From assembly GCF_913062725.1 (NCBI RefSeq), contig NZ_CAJXWY010000039.1, forward strand, positions 1 through 40,143: a DNA stretch of 40,143 nt, in the 5' to 3' direction. The DNA comes from an uncultured Thiohalocapsa sp. (GTDB lineage Bacteria; Pseudomonadota; Gammaproteobacteria; Chromatiales; Chromatiaceae). The notes beneath the pieces were generated by a model, which made no database searches, was not told the origin of the DNA, and was given only the letters and a program-made list of their open reading frames with translations. The first letter of the stretch is position 1. Each line of letters opens with the position of its first letter. Below are positions 37,346 through 40,143 of the stretch, piece after piece. A program made the translations under genes and the position numbers.

Positions 37346-38637
37346 GCAACACCATCCTGCTGTGCACCGTCGGCGGCTCGCATCAGCCCATCCTCACCGC
37401 CATTCAGGAGCTTGCGCCCGCATTCGTGCTGTTCTTTGCCAGCGGGCGGGACCGCGCAACCGGCACCGGCGGCTCCATCGACACCATCACCGGTAACGGC
37501 CAGCCCGTTGAGGTGCGCCGCGGCGGCCAGATCGTGGAGCGCCTGCCCAACATTCCCACCCAAGCCGGCCTGAGCGCCGAGCACTTCGACGTGGCCGAGG
37601 TGCCCACCGACGACCTCGACCAGGCCGTTGGCGTGATGACGGCGGCACTCGCGAAGCTGCGCCAGCGCTTTACCGACGCCCTGTTTGTGGCCGACTACAC
37701 CGGCGGCACCAAGACCATGACCGCGGCGCTGGTGATGGCGGCGCTGGAAATCGACGACGTCCAGCTGCAGCTCACCACCGGCGCCCGCGCCGACCTCGTC
37801 CGGGTGCACGACGGCAGCCAGGCGGGGCTGGCCGTCAGCGCCGAGGGGATTCGGCTGCGCCGCGCCATGCAACCGCTGATGGCCGGCTGGCAGCACTTCG
37901 CCTACGGCGCAGCCGCCGCCGGCCTGAGCCAACTGCCGCGCCCGCGCGATCCGGACCTGCGCGCCGAGCTGCAGATTGCCCACGACCTGAGCCAAGCCTT
38001 CGATGCCTGGGACCGCTTCGACCACGCGGCGGCCAGCGCACAGCTGGAGCGCTACCGCCCGCGCCTGGGCAAGGAGGCCGGCGCCGTCGTCGGTCCGCTC
38101 TACACCGCACTCAAGCACCTCACCGCCGAGCCCGACAGCCCGCAGCGCACCCCGGCGCGGCTTTGGGACCTGTGGCTGAACGCCCAGCGGCGCGCCGCCC
38201 AGGGCCGCTTCGATGATGCCGTCGCGCGCGGCTATCGCCTGCTGGAATGGACCGCCCAGTGGCTACTGTCCACCAAGGGCATCGACACCAGCGACCTGCG
38301 TGCCGAGCAAATCCCCGCCGGCCTGCGCATCAGCGAGGGCACCGACGGCAAGCGCCAGGCCGGCCTGCACCATGCGTGGACGCTGGCCGCCCACCACCTG
38401 GGCGGCGACGTGCAAGCCTTCATGGCGGCCCAGCACAGCGCCATGCTCGATCACCTGCAAAAGCGCAATTACTCCATCCTCGCCCACGGCGACCGGCCTA
38501 TCGCGCAGGCGGATTGGGTGGCCTTCAGCGACTGGCTGCAGAAGGCATTGATCCCCGTGCTCATCGCCCAGGCCGATCGCGTTGGGCTCAAACGCCTGGG
38601 CCCGCAACTGTCGCAACAGCCCATGTGGCGGACCTGA
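37342..38637 (+). CDS. TIGR02710-type CRISPR-associated CARF protein
   Basis: Second CARF protein of the locus, 431 residues. The N-terminal strand ILLCTVGGSHQPI and the motif DYTGGTKTM (118-126) mark a CARF domain of the TIGR02710 kind. The C-terminal half is helical (DLWLNAQRRAAQGRFDDAVARGYRLLEW) and carries KRNYSILAHG, with Arg375 and His382 spaced RX6H, the pattern of HEPN ribonucleases. It is therefore a candidate cyclic-oligoadenylate-activated RNase; the RNase role is inference. Its ATG overlaps the cmr6 stop by 4 nt, so it is translated with the Cmr complex. It differs in family from the Card1-like effector upstream of cmr1. Confidence 0.85.
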   Translation: MSNTILLCTVGGSHQPILTAIQELAPAFVLFFASGRDRATGTGGSIDTITGNGQPVEVRRGGQIVERLPNIPTQAGLSAEHFDVAEVPTDDLDQAVGVMTAALAKLRQRFTDALFVADYTGGTKTMTAALVMAALEIDDVQLQLTTGARADLVRVHDGSQAGLAVSAEGIRLRRAMQPLMAGWQHFAYGAAAAGLSQLPRPRDPDLRAELQIAHDLSQAFDAWDRFDHAAASAQLERYRPRLGKEAGAVVGPLYTALKHLTAEPDSPQRTPARLWDLWLNAQRRAAQGRFDDAVARGYRLLEWTAQWLLSTKGIDTSDLRAEQIPAGLRISEGTDGKRQAGLHHAWTLAAHHLGGDVQAFMAAQHSAMLDHLQKRNYSILAHGDRPIAQADWVAFSDWLQKALIPVLIAQADRVGLKRLGPQLSQQPMWRT

Positions 38638-38647
38638 GCCCCATCGC

Positions 38648-38664
38648 CGGCGGCAAGCTCGCCG
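38648..38664 (+). terminator. Hairpin after the CARF gene
   Basis: CGGCG (38648-38652) and CGCCG (38660-38664) form a perfect 5-bp stem with the loop GCAAGCT, 10 nt after the stop of the last cas gene. No T-run follows; weak terminator candidate. Confidence 0.3.
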
Positions 38665-38908
38665 CGCCTGAACCAGCGCATCTCCGATGATTCCCGCATC
38701 CCACAGCCTGAACCGCGCCCTAAGAACAGCGCCGCGACCGCCCACTCATACCCAGACGCCCGCGCTTGACGGCGGGAATCTGACTTCTCTACCATCTGCC
38801 CTGACGGCGTCGCGCCAAAGGACACTGCGCGTGAACTTTTCGGTTCCCGGATTTTTCTTCAACCCCCTCTGCAAGTTGCTGAAAATAAAGGGCCTGTGGC
38901 GTCGAACG
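38665..38908 (+). other. CRISPR leader region
   Basis: About 244 nt between the last cas gene and the first repeat. The part from about 38830 is AT-richer and includes TTCGGTTCCCGGATTTTTC and AGTTGCTGAAAATAAAGG close to the array, typical of leaders. The 8 nt before the first repeat (GTCGAACG) echo the repeat start (GTCCGAAC). The short ORF here runs into the repeat and is not credible. Confidence 0.7.
38766..38795 (+). promoter_or_regulatory. Possible array promoter
   Basis: TTGACG (38766-38771) and TACCAT (38790-38795) with an 18-bp spacer. Five and four of six consensus bases. It would start the pre-crRNA about 107 nt before the first repeat. Confidence 0.35.
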
Positions 38909-40143
38909 GTCCGAACTGAGACCCGATCTGAAGGGGATTAAGACCGTATAAAAGGACACCATTACGTGTCCGTTGTGCAGTCCGAACTGAGACCCGATCT
39001 GAAGGGGATTAAGACGGCGGCGATCATCACGACTTGCAGCGAGCGGGCGGGTCCGAACTGAGACCCGATCTGAAGGGGATTAAGACTTGATCGGACAGAA
39101 CCGTTATACGGTTTTGTGTCCGAACTGAGACCCGATCTGAAGGGGATTAAGACGCACGCGCAAACGCGTCTAAACGCTTCGCCAGGTCCGAACTGAGACC
39201 CGATCTGAAGGGGATTAAGACGTTGCGCTGCTACATGCTTATGTACGTTAGTGCGTCCGAACTGAGACCCGATCTGAAGGGGATTAAGACCCCTGCTTGT
39301 ATTAGGTTAAGACTTGCCGACGTGATCCTCGAAGGCTTCCATGAAGTCCGAACTGAGGCCCGATCTGAAGGGGATTAAGACGTCCGGCATGGTGAACTGG
39401 TTAGCGGGGCGCAGGTCCGAACTGAGACCCGATCTGAAGGGGATTAAGACGCAATGGCAGGTGCCATTGTTTCCAACGCTTTGTCCGAACTGAGACCCGA
39501 TCTGAAGGGGATTAAGACAAAATTAGCGATGTGGCCCGCCATTTTTTCAGTCCGAACTGAGACCCGATCTGAAGGGGATTAAGACTTTTCGCTTGTGGAC
39601 GCCTCGAAAATTTTCTCCTCGTCCGAACTGAGACCCGATCTGAAGGGGATTAAGACCCAACGATCGCCGCCGCACCTCTCGGCTTCCAGCGTCCGAACTG
39701 AGACCCGATCTGAAGGGGATTAAGACGCCAGCCAATTTTCTGTTTTAACAGATTTTCCGGTCCGAGCTGAGACCCGATCTGAAGGGGATTAAGACGTTCT
39801 TGAAGACGGGGAAATCTGCATTCTCGTCCGAACTGAGACCCGATCTGAAGGGGATTAAGACGCGCAACCCGGTTCGGGTTGTAGTCGTTGGCGGTCCGAA
39901 CTGAGACCCGATCTGAAGGGGATTAAGACAGTTTGCTAAGTAGGCGTGAAAAAAAGAGGCGTCCGAACTGAGACCCGATCTGAAGGGGATTAAGACTCCT
40001 GGTCGATGTCGACCGTTGTCCAAGCGGTGGGTCCGAACTGAGACCCGATCTGAAGGGGATTAAGACGCGTTGTAGCGCTGGACCTTGCGGCCGGTCTCGG
40101 TCCGAACTGAGACCCGATCTGAAGGGGATTAAGACGCTGCGGC
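38909..40143 (+). CRISPR. Type III-B CRISPR array, 18 repeats, open at the window end
   Basis: 36-bp repeat beginning GTCCGAACTGAGACCCGATC and ending TGAAGGGGATTAAGAC. Repeats start at 38909, 38980, 39051, 39118, 39186, 39255, 39346, 39415, 39483, 39550, 39621, 39691, 39760, 39826, 39894, 39961, 40031 and 40100. Spacers are 30-35 nt except the sixth (55 nt, see separate entry). The repeat at 39346 has A13 changed to G and the one at 39760 has A7 changed to G; the others are identical. The last 8 bases, 40136-40143, begin a further spacer, so the array continues. The plus strand is the crRNA strand: the repeat ends in ATTAAGAC, an 8-nt 5' tag of Cas6 type, and the leader is on the cas side. 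Many spacers contain perfect inverted repeats (see findings). Confidence 0.99.
39291..39345 (+). repeat. Over-long sixth spacer with a decayed repeat end
   Basis: This 55-nt interval contains TTAAGAC at 39307-39313, identical to the last 7 nt of the repeat. What follows (39314-39345) is exactly 32 nt, a normal spacer length. So the interval reads as a 16-nt piece of an older spacer, a deleted repeat stump, and an intact spacer. The next repeat (39346) is one of the two variant repeats. Confidence 0.6.

Noticed and set aside
38687..38941. 84-residue frame in the leader
   Set aside because: It runs into the first CRISPR repeat and has no Shine-Dalgarno or family resemblance.
39862..39893. Spacer 14 as a tRNA T-arm (GGTTCGGGTTG)
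   Set aside because: The stem closes on a 3-nt loop, not the 7-nt T-loop, and no other tRNA part is present.
39547..40023. Minus-strand proteins with a repeated LIPFRSGLSSD element
   Set aside because: These are translations of the CRISPR repeat and are not genes.
40067..40099. Similarity of spacer 17 start (GCGTTGTAG) to DNA at 1571 as a self-targeting hit
   Set aside because: Only nine bases match before the alignment breaks; this is chance level.

Overview
The window is GC-rich, densely coded DNA that looks like a chromosome segment of a gammaproteobacterium, probably a sulfur-oxidising or purple sulfur bacterium (Chromatiales). Three things point there: the rho - trxA / rhlB arrangement known from Gammaproteobacteria, the linked IMP/GMP nucleotidase (yrfG-like) and nudE genes, and a DsrC/TusE-type sulfur carrier near a Gly/Tyr/Pro-rich secreted protein and hypA-hypB. 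The taxonomic call is inference from gene content; no rRNA or tRNA gene was seen.

Region 1 (1-9.8 kb) is mostly housekeeping: a PmtA-like methyltransferase, a PqiA-domain membrane protein, rho, trxA, the RNA helicase rhlB, a HAD nucleotidase, nudE, an exported two-domain thioredoxin-fold protein and a DUF6279-type lipoprotein. A 15-bp-arm inverted repeat and three 16-bp tandem repeats lie between the first two convergent genes.

Region 2 (9.8-19.7 kb) holds a DCC-family oxidoreductase, hypA and hypB (HypB has an extra C-terminal His-rich tail), a Gly/Tyr/Pro-rich exported protein translationally coupled to a DUF302 protein, a DsrC-like protein with an altered C-terminal cysteine pattern, a penicillin-acylase-family enzyme, a multi-pass membrane protein and a SEC-C repeat protein.

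Region 3 (19.8-26.4 kb) carries a very large DUF4062 - STAND NTPase - transmembrane - WD40 protein of the kind found in conflict and defence systems, then a cardiolipin synthase.

Region 4 (26.7 kb to the end) is a type III-B CRISPR-Cas locus: cas6, a Card1/Can2-like CARF nuclease, cmr1, cas10 (cmr2), cmr3, a PIN-domain toxin remnant, cmr4, cmr5, cmr6 (with a long coiled-coil tail), a TIGR02710-type CARF protein with an RX6H motif, a leader, and a CRISPR array of 18 36-bp repeats that runs off the window. Cas10 keeps its HD and GGDD residues and Cmr4 its probable catalytic Asp, so target RNA cleavage, cyclic oligoadenylate synthesis and two CARF effectors are all predicted to work. No cas1/cas2 is present.

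The most unusual signal is in the spacers: many of the 17 complete spacers contain a perfect inverted repeat (hairpin), often near the spacer centre and sometimes followed by a T-run like an intrinsic terminator. That is far above chance by a hand estimate and suggests a structured-RNA or terminator-biased spacer source.
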